From positions 62,001 to 126,000 of the forward strand of contig NZ_JABFTT010000013.1 of assembly GCF_021404465.1 (NCBI RefSeq): a stretch of DNA of 64,000 nt. Reading direction: 5' to 3'. Within the stretch, counting starts at the first letter, position 1. The number at the start of each line of letters is the position of its first letter. Source of the DNA: Billgrantia zhangzhouensis (GTDB lineage: Bacteria > Pseudomonadota > Gammaproteobacteria > Pseudomonadales > Halomonadaceae). This document shows, one piece after another, positions 1 to 11,300 of the stretch. The notes under the pieces are model-generated. The model was not told where the DNA came from, did no database searches, and saw only the letters and a program-made list of their open reading frames with translations. A program made the translations under genes and the position numbers.

Positions 1-185
1 AACTGATTGTCTTCAAGCATGATAATCCGATGGGTAATGCCCCAGCGCATCTGCTGTTCGACAGCGTAAAGGTCGAGCGAGTCGAAGGCGAAGCCGATAC
101 CCCTGCCCGGCACTACAGCGATTATCGAGTCACGGTCGACGTCGAAGCGCTACCGGCTGGCGTTAGCGTCGAAGAGCGCTTGTAG
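1..185 (+). CDS. cas7: Cas7 (Csd2), type I-C, 3' end only
   Basis: Only the last 60 codons are in the window, in the frame starting at base 3 and ending with TAG at 183-185. The visible peptide contains LIVFKHDNPMGNAPAHLLFD, typical of the C-terminal part of the type I-C Cas7 backbone protein. Cas7 subunits polymerise along the crRNA in the Cascade interference complex. The next gene, cas4, starts 8 bp downstream, matching the usual I-C order cas3-cas5-cas8c-cas7-cas4-cas1-cas2. The rest of cas7 and the other effector genes must lie left of the window. The assignment rests on gene order, the type I-C repeat downstream and this short peptide. Confidence 0.8.
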   Translation, partial: LIVFKHDNPMGNAPAHLLFDSVKVERVEGEADTPARHYSDYRVTVDVEALPAGVSVEERL

Positions 186-193
186 ATAGCACC

Positions 194-832
194 ATGGAGG
201 ATGAGGTCCGCCTGATCCCGCTCTCGGCGCTGCAGCACATGCTGTTCTGCCCGCGCCAGTGTGCGCTGATTCATCTCGAACAGCAGTGGGCTGAGAACCG
301 CTATACCGCAGAAGGACGCATCCTGCATGAACGCGCCGATCGTCTCGGTCACGAGCGTCGGCGCGGCGTGCATACCACCATGGCATTGCCTCTGGCCAAT
401 GAACGGCTGGGGCTGACCGGTGTTGCCGATGTGGTTGAGTTCGATGAATCCCGGCAACCTCATGTGGTGAGGCCCATAGAATACAAACGTGGCCGGCCCA
501 AGGCGCATCGAGCCGATGAAGTACAACTTTGTGCCCAGGCGCTATGCCTGGAGGAGATGCTGAGCCTTGTCATCGAGGAGGGCGCGCTCTACTACGGCAA
601 GACGCGGCGGAGAAAGACCGTCGCGTTCGACGAGGAGCTTCGGACACTGACCTTGCGAGTCGTCGCAGAGACGCGAGCCCTCTTCGATAGCAACCACACG
701 CCATCCGCCACCTACGAGCCAAAGCGCTGCGACCACTGCTCGCTGATAGATGCCTGCCAACCTCAAGTTATGGGTAAGCAGAGATCGGCAGGCCGCTGGC
801 TGGAGCGTCAAATTCAATCTCTGGCTGAGTGA
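194..832 (+). CDS. cas4: Cas4, RecB-like nuclease of CRISPR adaptation
   Basis: 212 aa. Cas4 works with Cas1-Cas2 to select PAM-bearing prespacers and trim them to size. The sequence shows the four-cysteine iron-sulfur cluster pattern: Cys19 near the N-terminus (FCPRQC) and Cys179, Cys182 and Cys188 at the C-terminus (KRCDHCSLIDAC). The RecB-type core is visible as GVADVVEF followed by PIEYKRG, which carries the acidic metal ligands and the E-x-K motif. Length is normal for the family. The ATG at 194 is 8 bp after cas7. The 3' end overlaps the cas1 start by 4 bp, so translation is probably coupled. The role is inferred from family and position. Confidence 0.95.
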   Translation: MEDEVRLIPLSALQHMLFCPRQCALIHLEQQWAENRYTAEGRILHERADRLGHERRRGVHTTMALPLANERLGLTGVADVVEFDESRQPHVVRPIEYKRGRPKAHRADEVQLCAQALCLEEMLSLVIEEGALYYGKTRRRKTVAFDEELRTLTLRVVAETRALFDSNHTPSATYEPKRCDHCSLIDACQPQVMGKQRSAGRWLERQIQSLAE

Positions 833-1878
833 ATCGTATGCGCCGCCAGCTCAATACACTCTACATCACCACTGAGGGTGCTTGGCTCAGGAAAGATGGC
901 GCCAATGTGGTCATGGATGTCGAAGGCAAGGAGCGGGCACGGCTCCCCATCCACATGCTCGAATCACTGGTCTGCTTCGGCAGGGTGCTGGTATCTCCAC
1001 CATTAATGGGCTTTTGTGCCGAACAAGGGGTCACCATTACTCACCTGAGCCCCAACGGCAAGTTCCTTGCACGTATCGAGGGGCCGGTGTCAGGCAATGT
1101 GCTGCTGAGGCGTGCACAATACCGTGCCAGCGATGACGAGGTTGATTGTGCCGATATAGTTCGCGGTTTGTTGATTGGCAAGGTGCATAACCAACGTGCG
1201 GTAATCGCCAGGGGACTACGAGACTACGGTAGCAAGCTGGAGCCGCCCGAGCGAGAGGGCTTGGAAAAGGCACGCACCCGCCTAAGCCGGATCGCCCGGG
1301 ACCTATTGAATGAATCCACGACAAATAGGTTACGTGGCCTAGAGGGCGAAGCTGCGCAGGTCTATTTTGGCGTCTTCGATAGTCTCATCCGCCACGATGG
1401 TGAAGCCTTCCGCTTCACGGGCCGCAACCGTCGTCCACCGCGTGATCGTCTCAATGCACTGCTGTCCTTTCTCTATACGTTGTTGACTCATGACTGCCGT
1501 TCGGCGCTAGAAAGCGTAGGACTGGACCCGTCGGTAGGCTTTCTTCATCGGGATCGCCCCGGCCGGCCCAGCTTGGCGCTCGATCTTGCCGAGGAGTTCA
1601 GGCCTCTATTGGGAGACCGATTGGCGTTGTCGCTAGTCAATCGCCGGCAATTGCGGGAGAAGGATTTTACGGTTGCTGAAAGTGGTGGTGTGGTATTAAC
1701 CGACGATGCGCGCAAGACGGTACTGACCGCCTATCAGGAGAGAAAGCGTGAAGAGCTTAACCACGCTTTTATCGGCGAGAAGGCTCCGATTGGCATGCTG
1801 CCGATATTGCAGGCCCAGTTGCTGGCACGCCATCTGCGCGGCGACTTGGATGCCTACCCGCCCTTCTTGTGGAAGTGA
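829..1878 (+). CDS. cas1: Cas1 integrase, type I-C
   Basis: 349 aa from a GTG at 829 that overlaps the cas4 stop (GTGA); an in-frame ATG at 838 is the alternative start. Cas1 is the metal-dependent integrase that inserts new spacers at the leader end. Expected active-site residues are present: Glu172 in RGLEGEAAQVYF, His240 in GFLHRDRPGRPS, and Asp252 with Glu255/Glu256 in LDLAEEFRP. Length and motifs are those of an intact family member. It lies between cas4 and cas2 in the adaptation module. The size of the adjoining array is consistent with a long-active integrase. Confidence 0.97.
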   Translation: MNRMRRQLNTLYITTEGAWLRKDGANVVMDVEGKERARLPIHMLESLVCFGRVLVSPPLMGFCAEQGVTITHLSPNGKFLARIEGPVSGNVLLRRAQYRASDDEVDCADIVRGLLIGKVHNQRAVIARGLRDYGSKLEPPEREGLEKARTRLSRIARDLLNESTTNRLRGLEGEAAQVYFGVFDSLIRHDGEAFRFTGRNRRPPRDRLNALLSFLYTLLTHDCRSALESVGLDPSVGFLHRDRPGRPSLALDLAEEFRPLLGDRLALSLVNRRQLREKDFTVAESGGVVLTDDARKTVLTAYQERKREELNHAFIGEKAPIGMLPILQAQLLARHLRGDLDAYPPFLWK

Positions 1879-1899
1879 CTCGACTAGGAGAGTACAGCG

Positions 1900-2190
1900 A
1901 TGATGGTTCTGGTCAGCTATGACGTCAGCACGTCATCAGAGGGTGGTGAAGGAAGATTGCGCCGGGTTGCCAAGGCTTGCCGTGATGTCGGGCAGCGAGT
2001 GCAATTCTCTGTTTTCGAGATCGAGGTCGATCCTGACCAATGGGTTCGCCTTCGGCAGCGGCTAATCGACCTGATCGATGATGAAGTGGATAGCTTGCGC
2101 TTCTACTTTCTGGGAAAGAACTGGAAGAACCGTATCGAGCATATTGGCGCCAAGCCTGCCTTGGATATGAATGGCCCCCTCGTTTTCTAG
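1900..2190 (+). CDS. cas2: Cas2, structural subunit of the spacer integration complex
   Basis: 96 aa, starting with ATG at 1900 after a GGAGAG ribosome-binding sequence; the next codon is also ATG. The N-terminal strand MMVLVSYDVS carries the conserved aspartate of the ferredoxin-like fold. The C-terminal part (SLRFYFLGKNWKNRIEHIG) resembles I-C Cas2 proteins. Cas2 dimers bridge two Cas1 dimers and set the spacer length. It is the last cas gene. The leader begins directly after it, so the array has the cas genes on its leader side. Confidence 0.96.
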   Translation: MMVLVSYDVSTSSEGGEGRLRRVAKACRDVGQRVQFSVFEIEVDPDQWVRLRQRLIDLIDDEVDSLRFYFLGKNWKNRIEHIGAKPALDMNGPLVF

Positions 2191-2200
2191 TCCCCCTGCT

Positions 2201-2243
2201 CTGCGAACCATAAGTGTCCTGAATTTTTCTGGTAGGTTCGCAG
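2201..2243. repeat. Inverted repeat CTGCGAACC / GGTTCGCAG after cas2
   Basis: Two perfect 9-bp arms are separated by 25 bp, starting about 11 bp after the cas2 stop, and are followed by CTCTTTAATA. It could end cas transcription or be a protein site within the leader. No function can be assigned from sequence alone. Confidence 0.5.
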
Positions 2244-2248
2244 CTCTT

Positions 2249-2261
2249 TAATAAATTGATT
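2249..2261 (-). promoter_or_regulatory. IHF-like site, distal, in the leader
   Basis: Read on the minus strand this is AATCAATTTATTA, a full match to the consensus WATCAANNNNTTR. It lies about 116 bp before the first repeat. In type I-E systems IHF bends the leader so that Cas1-Cas2 finds the first repeat; a similar role here is inference. Confidence 0.5.
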
Positions 2262-2353
2262 TTTATACTTTTGTTATGTCTGACCATGAACGCCAGGCAG
2301 TATTTCCTGCTTCAGCATCCTGTTTCGCAGAACTACAGGTATTTCACCTTATC

Positions 2354-2366
2354 CATCAAAGCGTTA
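2354..2366 (+). promoter_or_regulatory. IHF-like site, proximal, in the leader
   Basis: CATCAAAGCGTTA matches WATCAANNNNTTR at every fixed position except the first. It ends 10 bp before the first repeat, close to where IHF binds in well-studied leaders. Confidence 0.5.
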
Positions 2367-2376
2367 TAAAGAAACA

Positions 2377-5300
2377 GTCGCGGCCCGCACGGCCGCGCGG
2401 ATAGAAACATCTTCGGCGGCGTCATCTCGACTCCATGCCACCGTCGCGGCCCGCACGGCCGCGCGGATAGAAACAAGGATGGCGTCGAACGGGTGTGGCG
2501 GTCTTGGGTCGCGGCCCGCACGGCCGCGCGGATAGAAACCGTTCCCGTATCGCGGGCACTGGACCGCCAAGGACCGTCGCGGCCCGCACGGCCGCGCGGA
2601 TAGAAACTCCTTAAACGTCTCGACAATCGCGCGGTCTTCCTGTCGCGGCCCGCACGGCCGCGCGGATAGAAACGGCCCGCTTGCGCGCTGCCTCCTGCCC
2701 TGGGCGGTGTCGCGGCCCGCACGGCCGCGCGGATAGAAACGCGGCTCCTTGGGCTTAGCCACGCCGGGTGGAGGGGTCGCGGCCCGCACGGCCGCGCGGA
2801 TAGAAACATTCGCTTGAACTTCCTTGGATCAGAGAGCTAAACGTCGCGGCCCGCACGGCCGCGCGGATAGAAACATCAACGCCCACAAGTCCCAGGCGAT
2901 CGCCCTGCGCGTCGCGGCCCGCACGGCCGCGCGGATAGAAACGGCATGGAAGTGCTGGACCACTCGCCCGGGGCGATCGTCGCGGCCCGCACGGCCGCGC
3001 GGATAGAAACACCCTTCTCCTCTGCGGGTTTCGGGGCCGCCTTGTCGCGGCCCGCACGGCCGCGCGGATAGAAACACAAACCTCTACCTCTACCGCCTGC
3101 ACGACCAGCCGTCGCGGCCCGCACGGCCGCGCGGATAGAAACTGATCGAGAACGGCTGGTGGTTCGAGTGCCAGCACGTCGCGGCCCGCACGGCCGCGCG
3201 GATAGAAACACAAACCTCTACCTCTACCGCCTGCACGACCAGCGTCGCGGCCCGCACGGCCGCGCGGATAGAAACCTTGTGACTAACCTCAAGGCGGGCC
3301 TGATCAACGAGTCGCGGCCCGCACGGCCGCGCGGATAGAAACAAGTGCGGAGAGAATAAACCCCTCTCCGCTTTTTAGTCGCGGCCCGCACGGCCGCGCG
3401 GATAGAAACATTTGGTAGCCCGCTGCCTGCTACATGCAGGATATGTCGCGGCCCGCACGGCCGCGCGGATAGAAACACGGGCACCCTGTACTGATCGATC
3501 ACGTCGGCAACGTCGCGGCCCGCACGGCCGCGCGGATAGAAACATGCCGGCACCTCCCGCCAACTGATGCCGGCCAGCGTCGCGGCCCGCACGGCCGCGC
3601 GGATAGAAACATTGTCGGCCTGCTGGGAGCGTCGCTGGTCGCCTGTCGCGGCCCGCACGGCCGCGCGGATAGAAACACGTCGTCGGTGCTCGCCTCTGTA
3701 GCCAGCACATCGTCGCGGCCCGCACGGCCGCGCGGATAGAAACGTGGCCGGCCAGCGCAACCGGGCCCGAGAGGCGGGTCGCGGCCCGCACGGCCGCGCG
3801 GATAGAAACCTCGGCAAGCCTTGTTGGCTCGGTGTCGACCTGGTCGCGGCCCGCACGGCCGCGCGGATAGAAACTCTTGGCGATAGATCAGGGTGCGCAG
3901 TTCAAGGGGTCGCGGCCCGCACGGCCGCGCGGATAGAAACTCCAGGCGCTCCACCCGGCTGGGCGAGACGTGGCGTCGCGGCCCGCACGGCCGCGCGGAT
4001 AGAAACAATATCGGCAAGGGCAAGATCGTCGCCGAGATGCCGTCGCGGCCCGCACGGCCGCGCGGATAGAAACGCCATAACCGGTCTGCACCATGGTGGC
4101 AGACACCGTCGCGGCCCGCACGGCCGCGCGGATAGAAACAAATGCCACCCCTCCGAACTCCTCCAGGTCACTGACGTCGCGGCCCGCACGGCCGCGCGGA
4201 TAGAAACACACCGACGCTGCTGGCCCTGCTGCAACTGGCGTCGCGGCCCGCACGGCCGCGCGGATAGAAACTGCACGGTGTTGCGATACTCGACGATCGA
4301 AGCGCGTCGCGGCCCGCACGGCCGCGCGGATAGAAACTCCTACCTGGAGCGCCTGCTGCACGCCCAGTCAACGTCGCGGCCCGCACGGCCGCGCGGATAG
4401 AAACCTCGCCGTCGAACCACACCGCCCGGGCGCCCCGGGTCGCGGCCCGCACGGCCGCGCGGATAGAAACTATACCGTGCTGACCCAAACGGGTCAGAAC
4501 AAGGTCGCGGCCCGCACGGCCGCGCGGATAGAAACTATAGCCACCTGGCGCTGGGGCTGGCGCTGTCCAGTCGCGGCCCGCACGGCCGCGCGGATAGAAA
4601 CACTGAGCAGAACAGCACGCTGGTCGGCGTGCTCGCGTCGCGGCCCGCACGGCCGCGCGGATAGAAACTGGCGCGAGATGCTCGGCCATGAGGACATGGA
4701 TACGTCGCGGCCCGCACGGCCGCGCGGATAGAAACTGGAGCTTGGCGAGTCCCTTGCCGGTCACGAGCGCGTCGCGGCCCGCACGGCCGCGCGGATAGAA
4801 ACCTCGGCGGCCCATATCGCAGCGTCTTCGCAGTACTGGTCGCGGCCCGCACGGCCGCGCGGATAGAAACGCCTCGCCCGGCCTTGGCCAGCGCCCGCAT
4901 GGAGCGTCGCGGCCCGCACGGCCGCGCGGATAGAAACAACTCGGCCAGCCAGCGGCCCTCGTCGTAGCTGGTCGCGGCCCGCACGGCCGCGCGGATAGAA
5001 ACTCGTGCACCCACCGGGCGAAACGGCGGGTCCAGTCGTCGCGGCCCGCACGGCCGCGCGGATAGAAACTCGTCGAGGCTGCCGAGCGCCGGGAACGCAA
5101 GGCCGTCGCGGCCCGCACGGCCGCGCGGATAGAAACGCCACCCAGGCCAACACCGAATGCGAGACGCGCGAGTCGCGGCCCGCACGGCCGCGCGGATAGA
5201 AACTCGTCGGGCTCGTCGTCACCGAAGGCCCAACGCCGTCGCGGCCCGCACGGCCGCGCGGATAGAAACACCTGGCCGCGCCGGGCCAGCACGTAGCGCT

Positions 5301-8300
5301 CGGTCGCGGCCCGCACGGCCGCGCGGATAGAAACACGCCGGTGAACATCGAGAAGGAGATGGAGGCTGCCGTCGCGGCCCGCACGGCCGCGCGGATAGAA
5401 ACCGGTCGTTCGCGGATGCCAGCCGGGCTATGCAGGATGTCGCGGCCCGCACGGCCGCGCGGATAGAAACACGAGCGAGCTAGGCCGCCTGACGACTCAG
5501 ATCGGCGTCGCGGCCCGCACGGCCGCGCGGATAGAAACGAGATCCTCGGCGTCGACCCCCTGACCGGCGAGGTCGCGGCCCGCACGGCCGCGCGGATAGA
5601 AACTCCAGCCAGTGGGGCAGCTACGACGAGGGCCGCTGGTCGCGGCCCGCACGGCCGCGCGGATAGAAACTACGCGATCGGCATGCAGCGGCTGGACGAG
5701 CTGCGGTCGCGGCCCGCACGGCCGCGCGGATAGAAACCTGACGAATAAGGGCGACCTCGCTGCCTACCTGGGCGTCGCGGCCCGCACGGCCGCGCGGATA
5801 GAAACTGGTCTCCGCGCAGCAGGCCCTGAACGTTGAACTCGTCGCGGCCCGCACGGCCGCGCGGATAGAAACTTGGGGTGCACGGGGATCAGCTCGGTGG
5901 GGTAGCCGTCGCGGCCCGCACGGCCGCGCGGATAGAAACCATGTCACCGCCAGGTGGGCGTGGGCTTCGCAGTAGTCGCGGCCCGCACGGCCGCGCGGAT
6001 AGAAACTCCGTCAGGGGTCGGAAAAATATCCGAGCCAGGGTCGTCGCGGCCCGCACGGCCGCGCGGATAGAAACCAGGTGCTCGATCTCCCAGTCGGGCA
6101 ACACCTGGTCGTCGCGGCCCGCACGGCCGCGCGGATAGAAACGGGTGCTCGCACAGGGCGTTAAAGCCAGCGGCGGGAGTCGCGGCCCGCACGGCCGCGC
6201 GGATAGAAACTTGAAGCGGCCCGCGCTCACCATCTCGGCGAACTGGTCGCGGCCCGCACGGCCGCGCGGATAGAAACCACACATCGGTCCAGCGCTCGCT
6301 GGGCATGGCCAGGTCGCGGCCCGCACGGCCGCGCGGATAGAAACCGTTAATGGCGGTTTTCAAATGGCAGCGCGCCCCGTCGCGGCCCGCACGGCCGCGC
6401 GGATAGAAACCGCCAGCACCCGAGCCTCGGCGCGCTCGCGATAGTGTCGCGGCCCGCACGGCCGCGCGGATAGAAACATCAACGGCATGTGACGATCAGT
6501 TCGCCCCGGATGTCGCGGCCCGCACGGCCGCGCGGATAGAAACACTCCCTCGATGGCTCTCAGCCCAGCGGTTACGGTGGTCGCGGCCCGCACGGCCGCG
6601 CGGATAGAAACAGGAGCGCACCGCCGAAGAGCGCTTCGGCCCCGAGTCGCGGCCCGCACGGCCGCGCGGATAGAAACCTTGAGCTAGCAGCAAAGACCCA
6701 GAAAGACTACGAGTCGCGGCCCGCACGGCCGCGCGGATAGAAACCAGTGGAAGCCCATGATTTGATAGGCGCCCCACGTCGCGGCCCGCACGGCCGCGCG
6801 GATAGAAACCCCCTCGGCGAGCCGGTGCTCGTCACCGACCCGTGTCGCGGCCCGCACGGCCGCGCGGATAGAAACGCCAGCAGGCGCTCGACCGCATCAT
6901 GATCGGCTTGTCGCGGCCCGCACGGCCGCGCGGATAGAAACGCCACGGGCGGGCGTGATCGACGTAGCGTCTTTTACGTCGCGGCCCGCACGGCCGCGCG
7001 GATAGAAACGCGTGACAGCACGGTGATAACCACTTCGCCACGGGGTCGCGGCCCGCACGGCCGCGCGGATAGAAACGCTGCCGTCGGCCAGCGTTGCTGT
7101 TGCTGTTAGGTCGCGGCCCGCACGGCCGCGCGGATAGAAACGGATGCTTGCGCAGCCTGATAATCACCGTGCCGGGTCGCGGCCCGCACGGCCGCGCGGA
7201 TAGAAACTGCGGCAAGTCAGTGAAGAAAGAGGAGGCCTGACGTCGCGGCCCGCACGGCCGCGCGGATAGAAACGGCTGCCTGATCGAGGGCATCACCTGG
7301 GCTGAGCGTCGCGGCCCGCACGGCCGCGCGGATAGAAACACTCCCTCGATGGCTCTCAGCCCAGCGGTTACGGTGTCGCGGCCCGCACGGCCGCGCGGAT
7401 AGAAACGTTCCAAGAGCCGTAGCCCGGCGGCGGGCAGCCAGTCGCGGCCCGCACGGCCGCGCGGATAGAAACAACGGCGCCGGCAGGTCACCATGTGGCC
7501 GCCGGGTCGCGGCCCGCACGGCCGCGCGGATAGAAACGCGGATGCCCTGGCAGTCGATGCTGGTCGTTGCCGTCGCGGCCCGCACGGCCGCGCGGATAGA
7601 AACTCATCGCATGGAGCAACACAGTGAAAAAGCCACTTGTCGCGGCCCGCACGGCCGCGCGGATAGAAACCCGCGTCAACGGCGAGGATCGCCTCGCCGA
7701 GCGCGTCGCGGCCCGCACGGCCGCGCGGATAGAAACCAGTTGGCCACCTGCCAGCCAGCGGCGAAGGTGGCGTCGCGGCCCGCACGGCCGCGCGGATAGA
7801 AACTCGGCGGTGGCCCACTTGCTGCCGAGATAGCCAAGTCGCGGCCCGCACGGCCGCGCGGATAGAAACAAGGCCATGGGCGCCGCCGTGCTCGCCAACC
7901 CCAGTCGCGGCCCGCACGGCCGCGCGGATAGAAACATTGAGCCAAGCCGACTGCAGGCTGCCGATGTAAGTCGCGGCCCGCACGGCCGCGCGGATAGAAA
8001 CCGGCTCGGTGTTGTAACCCGCGGCGATGAGTGACGTCGCGGCCCGCACGGCCGCGCGGATAGAAACTCGCCGATGAGCTCGGCGATACGGGCGACTCGC
8101 CAGTCGCGGCCCGCACGGCCGCGCGGATAGAAACTACATCAGGCGCAGCGCCTACATCAGCCGATATAATGTCGCGGCCCGCACGGCCGCGCGGATAGAA
8201 ACTTTATGAAACGGAGACGGGCATAATGTTTAAACGTGTCGCGGCCCGCACGGCCGCGCGGATAGAAACTTTCCTCGCTCTACGTAACGCTGATCGTTTG

Positions 8301-11300
8301 CCAGGTCGCGGCCCGCACGGCCGCGCGGATAGAAACCACGCACATGCTGATAGCCGGTCGCCTCATCTATGTCGCGGCCCGCACGGCCGCGCGGATAGAA
8401 ACCTGTGAACCGGAGGGAGCTATGACTCCAGATACCGTCGCGGCCCGCACGGCCGCGCGGATAGAAACCGAATGCCGTCATCGGCACCGACGAGCATGGC
8501 GAGTCGCGGCCCGCACGGCCGCGCGGATAGAAACAATACATCCCGCATGTAGGCAAGTGGACGTCAGGTCGCGGCCCGCACGGCCGCGCGGATAGAAACC
8601 ACGGCTCATCCAGCGTGCGACCCTCCTGGCGGCGTCGCGGCCCGCACGGCCGCGCGGATAGAAACCCCTTAGGAGGGTAGTGGGCAAGGAAGGAATCGCG
8701 TCGCGGCCCGCACGGCCGCGCGGATAGAAACGTAGTTGGCGTCACGGGTCGCCTGGGCGTCCCCGGTCGCGGCCCGCACGGCCGCGCGGATAGAAACGCC
8801 TTCGCGGCCCACCGGCTGGTGCTGGCCAAGGGTCGCGGCCCGCACGGCCGCGCGGATAGAAACGCTCAGGACCACCCTGGCGAAGCTAAAATGACGACGT
8901 CGCGGCCCGCACGGCCGCGCGGATAGAAACGTTCTCGTAGGTATGCGCCAGGCAGATGCCGAGCGTCGCGGCCCGCACGGCCGCGCGGATAGAAACCTTG
9001 AGCGCATCGACCAGGTGATGGTGCGCTCCACGGTCGCGGCCCGCACGGCCGCGCGGATAGAAACACCACCATGTCGGCAGTAACCAGCGTACGGCGCGCG
9101 TCGCGGCCCGCACGGCCGCGCGGATAGAAACCAATCGTGGCGGCGGCAGCACTTCACGCCCTCGCGTCGCGGCCCGCACGGCCGCGCGGATAGAAACAAG
9201 GATGTCCACGGCATAGAACCCGTATTGATAAAGTCGCGGCCCGCACGGCCGCGCGGATAGAAACGACACCTACCGCGCCGAGACAGCACAGCAGCAGAAG
9301 TCGCGGCCCGCACGGCCGCGCGGATAGAAACGTGGCGGGCATCTGCGGATACATCGCCCGCACCTAGTCGCGGCCCGCACGGCCGCGCGGATAGAAACAC
9401 CCTGGTTGGCGTGGGCAAGGACGATGGCAACCTCGTCGCGGCCCGCACGGCCGCGCGGATAGAAACAGTTGCTGTCCATGCCTGACCCACTCCACGAACC
9501 CGGTCGCGGCCCGCACGGCCGCGCGGATAGAAACCGGCAGATCATGCCAATGGTCGCCCAGGGCGAACTCGTCGCGGCCCGCACGGCCGCGCGGATAGAA
9601 ACCAGAGCGAAAAAAGGTGCAGGAGCTGGAACTTAAGGTCGCGGCCCGCACGGCCGCGCGGATAGAAACTACGCGACGATCAGGGTGCTGATGCATCTCG
9701 GTCGTCGCGGCCCGCACGGCCGCGCGGATAGAAACATCTCGAACAAGTCGGACCTTGCCAAGTACATATCGTCGCGGCCCGCACGGCCGCGCGGATAGAA
9801 ACATCCAGCACTAGGAGCGCAGGGCGGGTGAACGCCGTCGCGGCCCGCACGGCCGCGCGGATAGAAACGATAACCGATGCACAGCACGCCAACAACAGAG
9901 GAGGGTCGCGGCCCGCACGGCCGCGCGGATAGAAACGTTCCTGCGCGCACCGCTGCGGGCCAATCAAGCCGTCGCGGCCCGCACGGCCGCGCGGATAGAA
10001 ACGATCATGGCCTCATCCGCTCAACGATGGCGTGACGTCGCGGCCCGCACGGCCGCGCGGATAGAAACCCACAGAAAAACAGGCGATTGAGTGCACCTGC
10101 ACGTCGCGGCCCGCACGGCCGCGCGGATAGAAACACCACGCGCTGCTCGAGGCGCTCGCGGTCAGCGTTGGGTCGCGGCCCGCACGGCCGCGCGGATAGA
10201 AACTGTTCCTGGTCGCTCACATCGCACCCCCTCGCCAGGTCGCGGCCCGCACGGCCGCGCGGATAGAAACTCATAATTTTTCTCACAGGCACAAAAAACC
10301 CGCGTCGCGGCCCGCACGGCCGCGCGGATAGAAACGCGGCGCCTTCGCCTTCTGCCTGGCCGCGAAGCTTGTCGCGGCCCGCACGGCCGCGCGGATAGAA
10401 ACCAACCCGTTTGATAGGAGGTCCACGCAATGCCGCACGTCGCGGCCCGCACGGCCGCGCGGATAGAAACTAACAGCCTGGTTAGCGCCCTGATGAACGC
10501 CGAAACGTCGCGGCCCGCACGGCCGCGCGGATAGAAACACCCTGGTTGGCGTGGGCAAGGACGATGGCAACCGTCGCGGCCCGCACGGCCGCGCGGATAG
10601 AAACTCGATAGCGAGCAGTTGGCGCACCTCGTCGCTGGTCGCGGCCCGCACGGCCGCGCGGATAGAAACAGATCAAGAAAGACCTCAAGGTTGGATACTG
10701 TGATCGTCGCGGCCCGCACGGCCGCGCGGATAGAAACCGTTTTTCTGCGAATCGGTGAACGCTTCATGCGGCGTCGCGGCCCGCACGGCCGCGCGGATAG
10801 AAACACCACGTCGTCAATGAACTCGCCATAGCTGCTCATGTCGCGGCCCGCACGGCCGCGCGGATAGAAACCATGAAGTGAAGACCGCCGCGCTGGGCTA
10901 CACCTAGTCGCGGCCCGCACGGCCGCGCGGATAGAAACATCCCGGCCACGCACGACGCCGAGGGCAACAAGATCGTCGCGGCCCGCACGGCCGCGCGGAT
11001 AGAAACTTCGGCCAGGCGTACAACAGCGTGTACCTGGACAAGTCGCGGCCCGCACGGCCGCGCGGATAGAAACTCAGCGAAGCGCTGCGCCCAATAGGCG
11101 GCTGACTCGTCGCGGCCCGCACGGCCGCGCGGATAGAAACGAAAGTCACGTCGGGCAGCAGGTCAGATTGACGGGCGGTCGCGGCCCGCACGGCCGCGCG
11201 GATAGAAACGCGTCTCGCCCCGTTGGTGGCGTCGTGTTGCTCGGGTCGCGGCCCGCACGGCCGCGCGGATAGAAACGCCTTCGCGGCCCACCGGCTGGTG

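Larger units (their letters stand above)
2191..2376 (+). promoter_or_regulatory. CRISPR leader
   Basis: This is the 186-bp region between the cas2 stop and the first repeat. It is clearly more A+T rich than its surroundings and contains no gene. It should hold the promoter of the pre-crRNA and the signals that direct Cas1-Cas2 to the first repeat. Visible elements are a 9-bp inverted repeat (2201-2209 with 2235-2243) and two IHF-like sites listed separately. It is identified as the leader because new-type repeats abut it and decayed repeats lie at the opposite end of the array. Confidence 0.85.
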
